The notes beneath the pieces are model-generated. The model was not told the DNA's origin. It searched no databases and saw nothing but the letters and a program-made list of their open reading frames with translations. A stretch of DNA of 41,108 nt from an uncultured Fimbriimonadaceae bacterium (GTDB lineage: Bacteria > Armatimonadota > Fimbriimonadia > Fimbriimonadales > Fimbriimonadaceae): NCBI GenBank assembly GCA_937961665.1, contig CALGMO010000032.1:1-41108 (forward strand). Reading direction: 5' to 3'. Of this stretch, positions 32,399-38,898 are shown piece by piece (positions within the stretch are counted from its first letter, which is position 1; the number at the start of each line of letters is the position of its first letter). The position numbers and the translations under genes are program-made.

Positions 32399-33571
32399 CT
32401 ACGACCCGTACAGCCTCGAGGCGACGAGCTCGGCCTCGAAACTCTGGGCCTCATCGTCCAGCCTCCGAACGATCGATTCCAGCGGCTCGTCCGTCTCCAA
32501 CGCCGGGCGCACCCACCCGTTGCCGAGCAGAATGTCGATCGGCAGCTTCTCGTACTCGTACTCGTACGGCGGAGGATTCCAAGCGAAGTCGTTGGGAGCC
32601 TGCCTCAGGGCGACGCGCAGCACCGCCAGGCCCGCCTGCATGGCGTGGAACGTCTTGCGATCCGTCACATGGAGGAAGGCCCCGCCGCAGAGCCTCTCCG
32701 CGTGCTTGTTGAACGTCGGCTCGAAGACGACCGGCCTGAACCAAGCCCCCGGAGCCTTCAGGGAGTTCAGCTCCTCGCAGAACCGCCAAGCATCCAACCA
32801 CGGTGCGCCGAACATCTCAAACGGCCGCGTGGTGCCCCGGCCCTCGCTCATGTTCGTTCCCTCGAGGAGGCAGAGTCCGGGGTACACGAGCGCCGTGTCC
32901 GGAGTCGGCATGTTCGGGGACGGCAACGCCCAAGGCACACCGGACTCCTCGAAGCGCATCTCCCTCGTCCAGCCGACCATCTGCACGACCTCCAAGAGGC
33001 TTCGGGGGTAGTGGCGTCGGCGGAAGAGCAGGGCCAACTCGCCCATCGTGAGCCCGTGCCGGGCCGGCAGAGGATGCAGCCCGACGAAGCTGGAATAGTC
33101 GGGGTCCAGCACCCCTCCCTCGACCTTTCCGCCGATGGGGTTGGGCCGATCCAGAACCACAACCCGGAGTCCGAGCGGCTCGCAGGCCTTCATGCAGAGC
33201 GCCAGCGTCCACATGAACGTGTAGTAGCGCGAGCCGACGTCCTGCAGGTCGACGACCAGCACATCCAAGCCGGCCAGCATCCCGGCGGTCGGCTCGCGGT
33301 GCTGGCCGTACAGGCTGTGGAAGGGGATGCCCGTTCTCGGGTCCCGATAGCCCTCCCACTCGATCATGTTGTCCTGCGTGTGGCCCCAGATGCCGTGCTG
33401 CGGACCGAACGCGGCGCGCACGTCCACTCCCGCCGCCAGCATCTCATCCAAGGCGTGAACGAACCGGGACGAGACGGACGCCTGGTTGCACACGAGGCCC
33501 ACGCGGAGCCCCCGCAATGCGGCGAAACCTTCCGCAACCCATCGATCCAGACCGGTGAGGACCCTGCCCAT
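32399..33571 (-). CDS. namZ: Exo-beta-N-acetylmuramidase NamZ-like protein (DUF1343, GH171)
   Basis: A 390-residue member of DUF1343. Characterised members of the family release MurNAc from the non-reducing end of peptidoglycan fragments. Family blocks: VLTGLDRWV, LRVGLVCNQASVSSRFVHALD, FGPQHGIWGHTQDNM, LDVLVVDLQDVGSRYYTFMWTL, RVVVLDRPNPIGG, GLCLLEGTNMSEGRGTTRPFEMFGAPW. There is no signal peptide at the chosen start, unlike secreted NamZ of Bacillus, so a cytoplasmic recycling role is possible. A CATACT box ends 9 bases before the ATG. The nearby dacB and dapA also serve peptidoglycan, but each of these appears to have its own promoter. Confidence 0.88.
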   Translation of the reverse strand: MGRVLTGLDRWVAEGFAALRGLRVGLVCNQASVSSRFVHALDEMLAAGVDVRAAFGPQHGIWGHTQDNMIEWEGYRDPRTGIPFHSLYGQHREPTAGMLAGLDVLVVDLQDVGSRYYTFMWTLALCMKACEPLGLRVVVLDRPNPIGGKVEGGVLDPDYSSFVGLHPLPARHGLTMGELALLFRRRHYPRSLLEVVQMVGWTREMRFEESGVPWALPSPNMPTPDTALVYPGLCLLEGTNMSEGRGTTRPFEMFGAPWLDAWRFCEELNSLKAPGAWFRPVVFEPTFNKHAERLCGGAFLHVTDRKTFHAMQAGLAVLRVALRQAPNDFAWNPPPYEYEYEKLPIDILLGNGWVRPALETDEPLESIVRRLDDEAQSFEAELVASRLYGS

Positions 33572-33580
33572 CTTCGCTGC

Positions 33581-33586
33581 AGTATG
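33581..33586 (-). promoter_or_regulatory. -10-like hexamer of the NamZ-like gene
   Basis: Minus-strand CATACT, 9 bases before the ATG at 33571, in the 32-base gap after the URO-D-like gene. No Shine-Dalgarno site is present. Confidence 0.35.
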
Positions 33587-33603
33587 GCGCAGGCCGGAAA
33601 GTC

Positions 33604-34557
33604 TCAGTTGCGGACGCCCTCTCGCCGCCACACGTCGAGGATCAGCTCGTAGCGCTCGAGGGCCATTCCCGTGTACACGCAGTTGCTGGTGCTGAAGACG
33701 TATCCAGGAGCCTTCTTGCCCTCGACACACGCGTAGCGCGCCGACTCGACGCACTCGTCGTCGGTGCCGGTCTGAAGCTTGCCGCAGTCGACGTTGCCGA
33801 TCAGGCAGACTCGGTCCCCGACGCGCCGCACAACCTCCGCGATGTCCACGCCACCCTGCGGATCGAGCGAATGGAGCGCGTGCGGGTTCGCATCCACGAG
33901 CCTGTCCAGGATCGGCATGATGTTCCCGTCCGTGTGCTTGATCGTGTAGAACCCCATCTCCCGGTAGGCGGCGATAGCCTGGCGGAGGTAGGGAAGGACG
34001 AATCGGTCGAACCAAGGCAGCGGGAGGAACGAGCCCGTGTTGAAGCAGTAGTCCGAGCAGAGCGCGAAGCCGTCCAGCACGCCGTGCCGACGGAGCCTCT
34101 CCGCGTGGCGCACGGCATACTCCAGGTTGCGGGCGGCCTGCTCCTCGACCTTGTCCGGCTCCTCCGCCATCCGAAGGCTCATCTCCTCCATGCCGGCGCC
34201 GTCGGGGATGGCGAACGTCGGGTCTCCGTGCATCATTAGGAAGTACCGATCGCCGCTGAGCTCGCGGATCTCGTCGAGCAGACGCATCTGCTCCTCCGCC
34301 GTTCCGGGGTTGGGGTGGACGAAGATGGCGTCGTGCTCGAAACGCTCCGCCGTGTCGATGTAGAGCTGGGCCTGGTCTCGGCGGTGCAGCCTCTTCTCCC
34401 TCTCACTCATCTGATCCCATTGGTGGTAGGCCCTGTGGCTCGGATGCACCTTGCCGAAGGCCTCCATGGTGAGGAAGAAAACGAGCTCGAAGTGGGGCAC
34501 CCGGCCCGGCAGAGGACGGCGTTCCAAGGCGGCGATGAACCGTTCGCGAGGAGTCAT
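33604..34557 (-). CDS. Uroporphyrinogen decarboxylase (URO-D) superfamily protein
   Basis: A 317-residue TIM-barrel protein of the URO-D superfamily. The start TPRERFIAALERRPLPGRVPHFE is typical of the branch that includes methyltransferase-like members rather than HemE. The core includes DAIFVHPNPG, LCSDYCFNTGSFLPLPWFDRFVLPYL, the conserved YTIKHTDGNIMPILDRLVD, and LIGNVDCGKLQTGT. HemE's substrate-binding N-terminal FMRQAGR-like motif is absent, so haem synthesis is unlikely. The HxCxnC zinc site of corrinoid methyltransferases is not present in that form (HTDGN instead). Function therefore open. Its promoter box lies in the palindrome GGGGTATACCCC. Confidence 0.8.
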   Translation of the reverse strand: MTPRERFIAALERRPLPGRVPHFELVFFLTMEAFGKVHPSHRAYHQWDQMSEREKRLHRRDQAQLYIDTAERFEHDAIFVHPNPGTAEEQMRLLDEIRELSGDRYFLMMHGDPTFAIPDGAGMEEMSLRMAEEPDKVEEQAARNLEYAVRHAERLRRHGVLDGFALCSDYCFNTGSFLPLPWFDRFVLPYLRQAIAAYREMGFYTIKHTDGNIMPILDRLVDANPHALHSLDPQGGVDIAEVVRRVGDRVCLIGNVDCGKLQTGTDDECVESARYACVEGKKAPGYVFSTSNCVYTGMALERYELILDVWRREGVRN

Positions 34558-34563
34558 CGCACC

Positions 34564-34575
34564 GGGGTATACCCC
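34564..34575 (-). promoter_or_regulatory. Perfect 12-base palindrome over the -10 box of the URO-D-like gene
   Basis: GGGGTATACCCC is a perfect palindrome; it contains TATACC, which ends 8 bases before the ATG at 34557. The repeat before the dehydrogenase gene (GGGGTAAACCCC, 11464-11475) is almost the same. A repressor binding here would cover the -10. There is no Shine-Dalgarno site. Confidence 0.5.
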
Positions 34576-34617
34576 CGGGCTCGGCCGGGCGGCCTTCGCA
34601 CGTTGGACCGTAACCTC

Positions 34618-35514
34618 CTACGGCAGCCAGGGGCGGATCGCGGCGTCCACGACGGCTTTCTCCTCCTCCGTCAGTTCAACCAAAGGCAGGCGCACCGACC
34701 GGCAGTCAAAGCCGAACCGTGAGAGCGCGTACTTCACGGGCACCGGGCTCGGCGCGTGGAAGAGGGCTTTGACCACCGGCATCAGCCGATGATGGATAGC
34801 GGTGGCCTCGGCAGGCTTCGAGGCAAAGGCTGCGATCATTTCCTGGATCGCGGAGCCGACGACGTGTCCCGCGACGCTGACCACCCCGTAGCCTCCGAGG
34901 CTGAGAATCGGAAGCGTGAGGCCGTCGTCGCCGGAGTAGACGCGGAATCCTTCGGGCACGGCGCCGCAGACGTCCGAGATCTGCGGAACGTTGCCGCTGG
35001 CCTCCTTGACGGCGACGATGTTCCGGACCTGGGCGAGCCGCAGAAGCGTGGGAGTCTCCAGGTTGATCGAGGTCCTGCCTTGGATGTTGTACAGCATTAC
35101 GGGAAGGCCCGTGCTGGCGGCCACGGCCCGGAAGTGCGCCTCCAGCCCCCGCTGGCCCGGCTTGTTGTAGTATGGGTTCACCAGCATGACCCCGTGGGCT
35201 CCGCGCCGCTCCGCCTCCTGGGCCATCTCGATGGACTCCGCCGTGTTGTACGAGCCGGCGCCGAACACCACCGCGGCCCGGTCGCCGACCTCCTCCAGAA
35301 CGGCCTCAAGCAGGCCGAGCTTCTCCTCGCGAGACAGGGTGGGGGACTCGCCGGTCGTGCCGCTCACCACCAAGCCGTCGTTCTTCTGCACCTCCACGAG
35401 GAAGCGGGCGATGCGCCTGGCCTCCCCCAGATTCACGGTGCCATCCGCGCGGAACGGAGTCACCATCGCGGTCAGCAAGCGTCCCCAGTCCTTCGGTGCG
35501 AAAAACCCAGCCAT
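34618..35514 (-). CDS. dapA: 4-hydroxy-tetrahydrodipicolinate synthase
   Basis: Condenses pyruvate with aspartate semialdehyde in the lysine and diaminopimelate pathway. The 298-residue TIM barrel shows LLTAMVTPFRADGTVN, VVSGTTGESPTLSREEK, the tyrosine in LYNIQGRTS (usually YNVPGRT), the Schiff-base lysine in IVAVKEASGN, and VYSGDDGLTLPILSLGGYGVVSVAGHV. Length is normal. The Gln in YNIQGRT is a mild change. A TAAACT box ends 8 bases before the ATG. Diaminopimelate feeds peptidoglycan stem peptides, in keeping with nearby wall genes. Confidence 0.95.
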   Translation of the reverse strand: MAGFFAPKDWGRLLTAMVTPFRADGTVNLGEARRIARFLVEVQKNDGLVVSGTTGESPTLSREEKLGLLEAVLEEVGDRAAVVFGAGSYNTAESIEMAQEAERRGAHGVMLVNPYYNKPGQRGLEAHFRAVAASTGLPVMLYNIQGRTSINLETPTLLRLAQVRNIVAVKEASGNVPQISDVCGAVPEGFRVYSGDDGLTLPILSLGGYGVVSVAGHVVGSAIQEMIAAFASKPAEATAIHHRLMPVVKALFHAPSPVPVKYALSRFGFDCRSVRLPLVELTEEEKAVVDAAIRPWLP

Positions 35515-35522
35515 CGGCGTGG

Positions 35523-35528
35523 AGTTTA
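35523..35528 (-). promoter_or_regulatory. -10-like hexamer of dapA
   Basis: Minus-strand TAAACT preceded by GG, 8 bases before the ATG at 35514. No Shine-Dalgarno site. A leaderless transcript is inferred. Confidence 0.45.
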
Positions 35529-35556
35529 CCGAAGGCGCCCGTCAGGCAGGGCCGCA

Positions 35557-35580
35557 GGGCGCCTCGCCGTTGAGGCGCCC
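35557..35580 (-). terminator. Hairpin terminator after the EamA transporter gene
   Basis: GGGCGCCTC and GAGGCGCCC form a perfect 9-base stem with a 6-base loop, 15 bases after the stop at 35596. There is no U-tract. It separates the lrp-eamA unit from the dapA promoter. Confidence 0.55.
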
Positions 35581-35595
35581 GAACCGCGGGCCTTC

Positions 35596-36552
35596 TTAGG
35601 AGGCGCGGGCGAAAAGCGTCTTCCTGCGGTGGCGCGGGGCGTCCGGCTGACCCTCGGCCGCGGGCCGAGGCCTCGGTTCGTTCAAGAGGATCACGCTCAG
35701 AATGATCAGCGCCGACGCGACCAGCGTCACCGGGGTGAGGGGCTCGGCATTCAGGGCCGCGCCCAACCCTAACGCGACGAGAGGGTTCACGAACGCGTAG
35801 GTCGCCACGACGGGCGCGGGGTAGCGGAGCAACAGCCAGAGGTACGCGCTCAGTCCAAGGATCGATGCGGTGATCGCGAGGTACGCGACGGCTCCGATGG
35901 ACTGCCACCCGATCGCTGCCAAGTCGAGCCTCGCCGGCTCTCCGAGCGCCCATCCCATGGCGCCGCACACCAAGCCGCCCGTGAGCATCGCCACGGCCGA
36001 GGCCATGAAGGGAGACCGGGGCGTGTCCATACACACACCGAGCGCAGAGCCGAGCGACCAACTGATCGCCGTCAGCAGAACCATGGCAGCGGCCACCAGC
36101 TGGACGGCGCCCTGCGGGCCGCGCACCACGTCGCCACTGAGGGCCACGATGCCGCCGACCCCAACCAGCAGCCCGATGCCCGTCCGCAAACTAGGCCTGT
36201 GACCGTGCCCGAGGAGCCACAGCATCAGGACGAGCCAAACCGGTTCGGTGGCGATCAGAAGAGCGGCCGTGCCGGTCGGAAGGTGCTGCACCGCCCACGT
36301 GACGCCGGCGTTGCCGCCGAACACCAGCAGGAAGCCCTGCACCCCGCCGTAGAGCCACTGGCGGGGCGTGGGAGAGGGAATCCGGGCCACCCTGCAACCG
36401 ACATAGAGAAGGATTCCCGCCAGGAGGAAGCGGAAGGCGAGCATCAGCATCGGAGGAATCTCGCGCACCGCCCGCTCCGTGGCCAGGTAGGTCGACCCCC
36501 AGAAGAAGTAGACCGAGAAGAACGCCGCGGCCGCGATCAGCCTCGTCCTCAC
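35596..36552 (-). CDS. EamA/DMT-family transporter, probable metabolite exporter
   Basis: A 318-residue inner-membrane protein with ten predicted helices in two repeats, as in RhaT/YdcZ/EamA exporters. The start FFSVYFFWGSTYLATERAV and the block FLLAGILLY are typical of the first repeat; the second repeat includes YLAITASILGLSAYLWLL and APVVATYAFVNPLVALGLG. The tail is basic (RHRRKT). The GTG start at 36552 overlaps the lrp stop (GTGA), so regulator and transporter are coupled; export of an amino acid is the usual reading of such a pair, and is inferred. Confidence 0.9.
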   Translation of the reverse strand: MRTRLIAAAAFFSVYFFWGSTYLATERAVREIPPMLMLAFRFLLAGILLYVGCRVARIPSPTPRQWLYGGVQGFLLVFGGNAGVTWAVQHLPTGTAALLIATEPVWLVLMLWLLGHGHRPSLRTGIGLLVGVGGIVALSGDVVRGPQGAVQLVAAAMVLLTAISWSLGSALGVCMDTPRSPFMASAVAMLTGGLVCGAMGWALGEPARLDLAAIGWQSIGAVAYLAITASILGLSAYLWLLLRYPAPVVATYAFVNPLVALGLGAALNAEPLTPVTLVASALIILSVILLNEPRPRPAAEGQPDAPRHRRKTLFARAS

Positions 36553-37019
36553 CGCTTGGCCTCCTCCTCCGGCACGGGCAGCGCCGAAGTCTCCTTGACC
36601 GTCGTGAGAACGATGGTGGACATCGTGGAGGTGATGCCCGGAATCGAGCCGACCTTGTCGCGCAGGAACGCGCCCAGCTCGTTGGCGTCCTTGGTCCTCA
36701 CTTTGACGAGGTAGCCATCCTCGCCGGCCACGTAATGGACCTCGAGAACCTCCGGGAACGCCGCCAAGGCCTCGCCGACGCCCATGGAATGGACGGGCTC
36801 GTCGGCGCGCACGCGGATGAAGGCCAGGAGACCGAGGCCGAGACTCTCGGGGTTCATCTTCGCCTCGTAGCCGGTGATGATCCCCCGGGCCTCCAGCTTG
36901 CGGAGCCGCTCCAGAACGGCGGAGGGAGCCATGCCGATCTGACGCGCCACCTCGGCGTTGGAGATTCGGCCTTCCGTGCGAATGATCTTCAGAATCTTGG
37001 CATCGACGGCGTCAATCAT
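36549..37019 (-). CDS. Lrp/AsnC family transcriptional regulator
   Basis: A 156-residue regulator with an N-terminal helix-turn-helix (about 1-60: DAKILKIIRTEGRISNAEVARQIGMAPSAVLERLRKLEARGIITGYEA) and a C-terminal RAM ligand-binding domain (about 70-145: AFIRVRADEP, VLEVHYVAGEDGYLVKVRT, VGSIPGITSTMSTIVLT). Such proteins sense amino acids and often control a neighbouring transporter; here that is the coupled EamA gene. A CATAAT box lies about 23 bases upstream. Next to it is ATCA-G-TGAT (37037-37045), a possible autoregulatory site. Confidence 0.92.
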   Translation of the reverse strand: MIDAVDAKILKIIRTEGRISNAEVARQIGMAPSAVLERLRKLEARGIITGYEAKMNPESLGLGLLAFIRVRADEPVHSMGVGEALAAFPEVLEVHYVAGEDGYLVKVRTKDANELGAFLRDKVGSIPGITSTMSTIVLTTVKETSALPVPEEEAKR

Positions 37020-37036
37020 TGCGCGAAACGCTCCTA

Positions 37037-37048
37037 TCAGTGATTATG
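37037..37048 (-). promoter_or_regulatory. Lrp promoter region with small palindrome
   Basis: Minus-strand CATAAT (37043-37048) overlaps the palindrome ATCAGTGAT (37037-37045). An AGGAG lies 12 bases from the ATG, further than ideal. Overlap of box and palindrome would suit self-repression; this is inference. Confidence 0.35.
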
Positions 37049-37142
37049 ATGCGGAAAGACGGAAAACTGCAACCCCGGCGCCCGCGACCGTGCCCAGACA
37101 GCGGCCGTGGCGGTGGTGCATCATGGCGGATGGAGCAGGGGC

Positions 37143-37340
37143 GTGCCGAAGAGCAGGGTTCTCTTTCTAGGCGTGGCCGTCATCGCAGCCGCCGATGTCG
37201 TCTGGCTGACGAAGGCGCTCCTAGCTCAGGTACCCGACGAGGCGATCGTCATAGCGCTGGGCGTCGGTGCGTTGCTGATCGTAGGGGGTTCGGTCCTCCA
37301 GCTCACGACGGGCCGTGAGGGCCCTGAGGAAGGCGAATGA
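37143..37340 (+). CDS. Small two-helix membrane protein
   Basis: A 65-residue protein with two membrane helices: near 4-24 (SRVLFLGVAVIAAADVVWLT) and 33-51 (AIVIALGVGALLIVGGSVLQL), and an acidic tail. The GTG at 37143 has GGAG seven bases upstream; an in-frame GTG at 37107 has no such site. It ends one base before the nucleotidase ATG, so the two are cotranscribed. I do not recognise a family. Confidence 0.6.
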   Translation: MPKSRVLFLGVAVIAAADVVWLTKALLAQVPDEAIVIALGVGALLIVGGSVLQLTTGREGPEEGE

Positions 37341-37341
37341 C

Positions 37342-38865
37342 ATGAGAATTGGCAATAGACTTCTCGCGAGGGTGCTGCTCTGTGCGCTGGCTATCGGCGC
37401 GACCGTCGGGCTCGGTTTCGCTCAGAGCGTCCGGCTCACGATCCTTCACACGAACGACACGCACGGGCATCTGTTGCCCTTCAGCTACCCCTCCTTGATC
37501 GAGCCGGGTTCCGATGTGGCCAAGCTGGCGGCCAGGCAGGACATCGGCGGCATCGCCCGCATCGCGACGGTGGCGAGGCAGATTCGCGAGTCGGTGAAGC
37601 GCGCAGGAGGGACGGCGTGGCTCGTGGACGCCGGAGACTTCTGCGACGGCACCCCGTTCTCTACGGAGTACAAAGGGGATGCGGACAACGACGCGATGAA
37701 CGCCGTGGGCTACGACTTTGGCACCTTTGGCAACCACGAGTTCAACAACACCCTGGCCCAGGTCCGAAAGCTGATCGCAAAGTCCAAGCGGAATCTCGTC
37801 GCCGCCAACGCCCGCCTGAAGAGCGACGGCAGGCCGCTGCTCGAGCCGTACCGGATCGAGCGGGTGGGAGGCGCGCGCGTGGCCATCACCGGCGTGATCA
37901 CCACCAGCTCCGGCACGTACCCCGCCGCCCGTGAGGGCGTCGAGTTCGAGGACGAGGTCAAGGCACTCCAGCGGGTGACGAGCGAGCTTAAGGGTAAGGC
38001 GGACGTCATCGTGGTCCTCTCGCACGCGGGCTACGAAGTCGACCTGAGGATCGCGAGGCAGGTTCCCGGCATCGACGTGATCGTCGGTGGGCACTCGCAC
38101 ACTCGATTGCCCTACGGCTTCGTGGAGTGGGCCGGTGACGAGCTCTTCCAGGATCGGGTCAACGGCACGATCATCGTTCAGGCGTTCCAGTGGGGTGGGG
38201 AACTGGGCCGCCTGGATCTGCTCCTCACGAAGGGGAAGGCGGGGTGGAAGATCTCCCGCCACCGAGCGAGTCTGATCCCGATCACGTCGGCCATTCCCGA
38301 GGATCCCCGCGTCGCGGCGGTCGTGGAGCGCTACTGGAGGCCGATCGCGTCGAAGTACGGCGAGGTGGTCGGCGAGGCCGTCGCGGACGTGGCCCCCAGG
38401 TACGACGACCTCGCGGAGTACAACCTGGTGGCCGATGCGGTTCGCGAGACGCTCGGGGTGGAGTTCGATCTGGAGAACATCGGGGGCGTCCGCGCTCCGT
38501 TGGTCAAGGGTCCGATCACGATGGGCGACCTGGTCACGATGGATCCGTTCAACAACTCCGTGGTCACCACCAAGCTCACGGGAGCGCAGCTGAAGGCGGT
38601 TCTCCTCAGGCACAAGCCCGCCGTGTCCGGCATCCGGTACCGCATCGAGGGCGGGAGGCTGGTGGAGGCATCGATCGCGGGCCAGCCGATTCGAGACGAG
38701 GAGACGTATGTCGGTGCCGCGAACTCCTACTTCGCCAACTACGCGCTGAAGGATTACGGCTACCAAGACACGGGCCGAGGCCGGTTGGAGGTCCTCATCG
38801 GGTACGTCCGAAGCAAAGGCCGCATCGTCCCGAGCTACGACGGCCGGCGGGTGATCATTCCTTAG
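37342..38865 (+). CDS. Secreted 5'-nucleotidase / 2',3'-cyclic phosphodiesterase family
   Basis: A 507-residue periplasmic enzyme that removes phosphate from nucleotides. Signal peptide about 1-27 (ending GLGFAQS). The N-terminal calcineurin-like domain has the metal ligands: LTILHTNDTHGH, VDAGDFCDGTPFS, FGTFGNHEFNNT, VVLSHAGYEVD and VIVGGHSHT. The C-terminal 5'-nucleotidase domain (about 335-500) shows YNLVADAVRE, ENIGGVRAPLVKGPITMGDL and DPFNNSVVTTKLTGAQLK. All expected ligands are there. It starts one base after the small membrane gene. Probably salvages nucleosides and phosphate from outside. Confidence 0.93.
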   Translation: MRIGNRLLARVLLCALAIGATVGLGFAQSVRLTILHTNDTHGHLLPFSYPSLIEPGSDVAKLAARQDIGGIARIATVARQIRESVKRAGGTAWLVDAGDFCDGTPFSTEYKGDADNDAMNAVGYDFGTFGNHEFNNTLAQVRKLIAKSKRNLVAANARLKSDGRPLLEPYRIERVGGARVAITGVITTSSGTYPAAREGVEFEDEVKALQRVTSELKGKADVIVVLSHAGYEVDLRIARQVPGIDVIVGGHSHTRLPYGFVEWAGDELFQDRVNGTIIVQAFQWGGELGRLDLLLTKGKAGWKISRHRASLIPITSAIPEDPRVAAVVERYWRPIASKYGEVVGEAVADVAPRYDDLAEYNLVADAVRETLGVEFDLENIGGVRAPLVKGPITMGDLVTMDPFNNSVVTTKLTGAQLKAVLLRHKPAVSGIRYRIEGGRLVEASIAGQPIRDEETYVGAANSYFANYALKDYGYQDTGRGRLEVLIGYVRSKGRIVPSYDGRRVIIP

Positions 38866-38874
38866 GGAAGCGTT

Positions 38875-38898
38875 GGGCGGGCGATCCTACCACCGCCC
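38875..38898. terminator. Possible bidirectional hairpin between convergent genes
   Basis: GGGCGG (38875-38880) and CCGCCC (38893-38898) could pair across 12 bases. An overlapping 6-base repeat, CCACCG-CC-CGGTGG, lies at 38890-38903 within the last codons of the NfnB-like gene. Located between the nucleotidase stop and the convergent gene end. No U-tract. Confidence 0.3.

Noticed and set aside
33604-34557. Calling the URO-D-like gene hemE or a corrinoid methyltransferase
   Set aside because: The HemE substrate motif is absent and the HxC...C zinc pattern of methyltransferases is not seen.
37107-37142. Upstream GTG start for the small membrane gene
   Set aside because: It adds a hydrophilic stretch with no ribosome-binding site; the GTG at 37143 has GGAG at a good distance.
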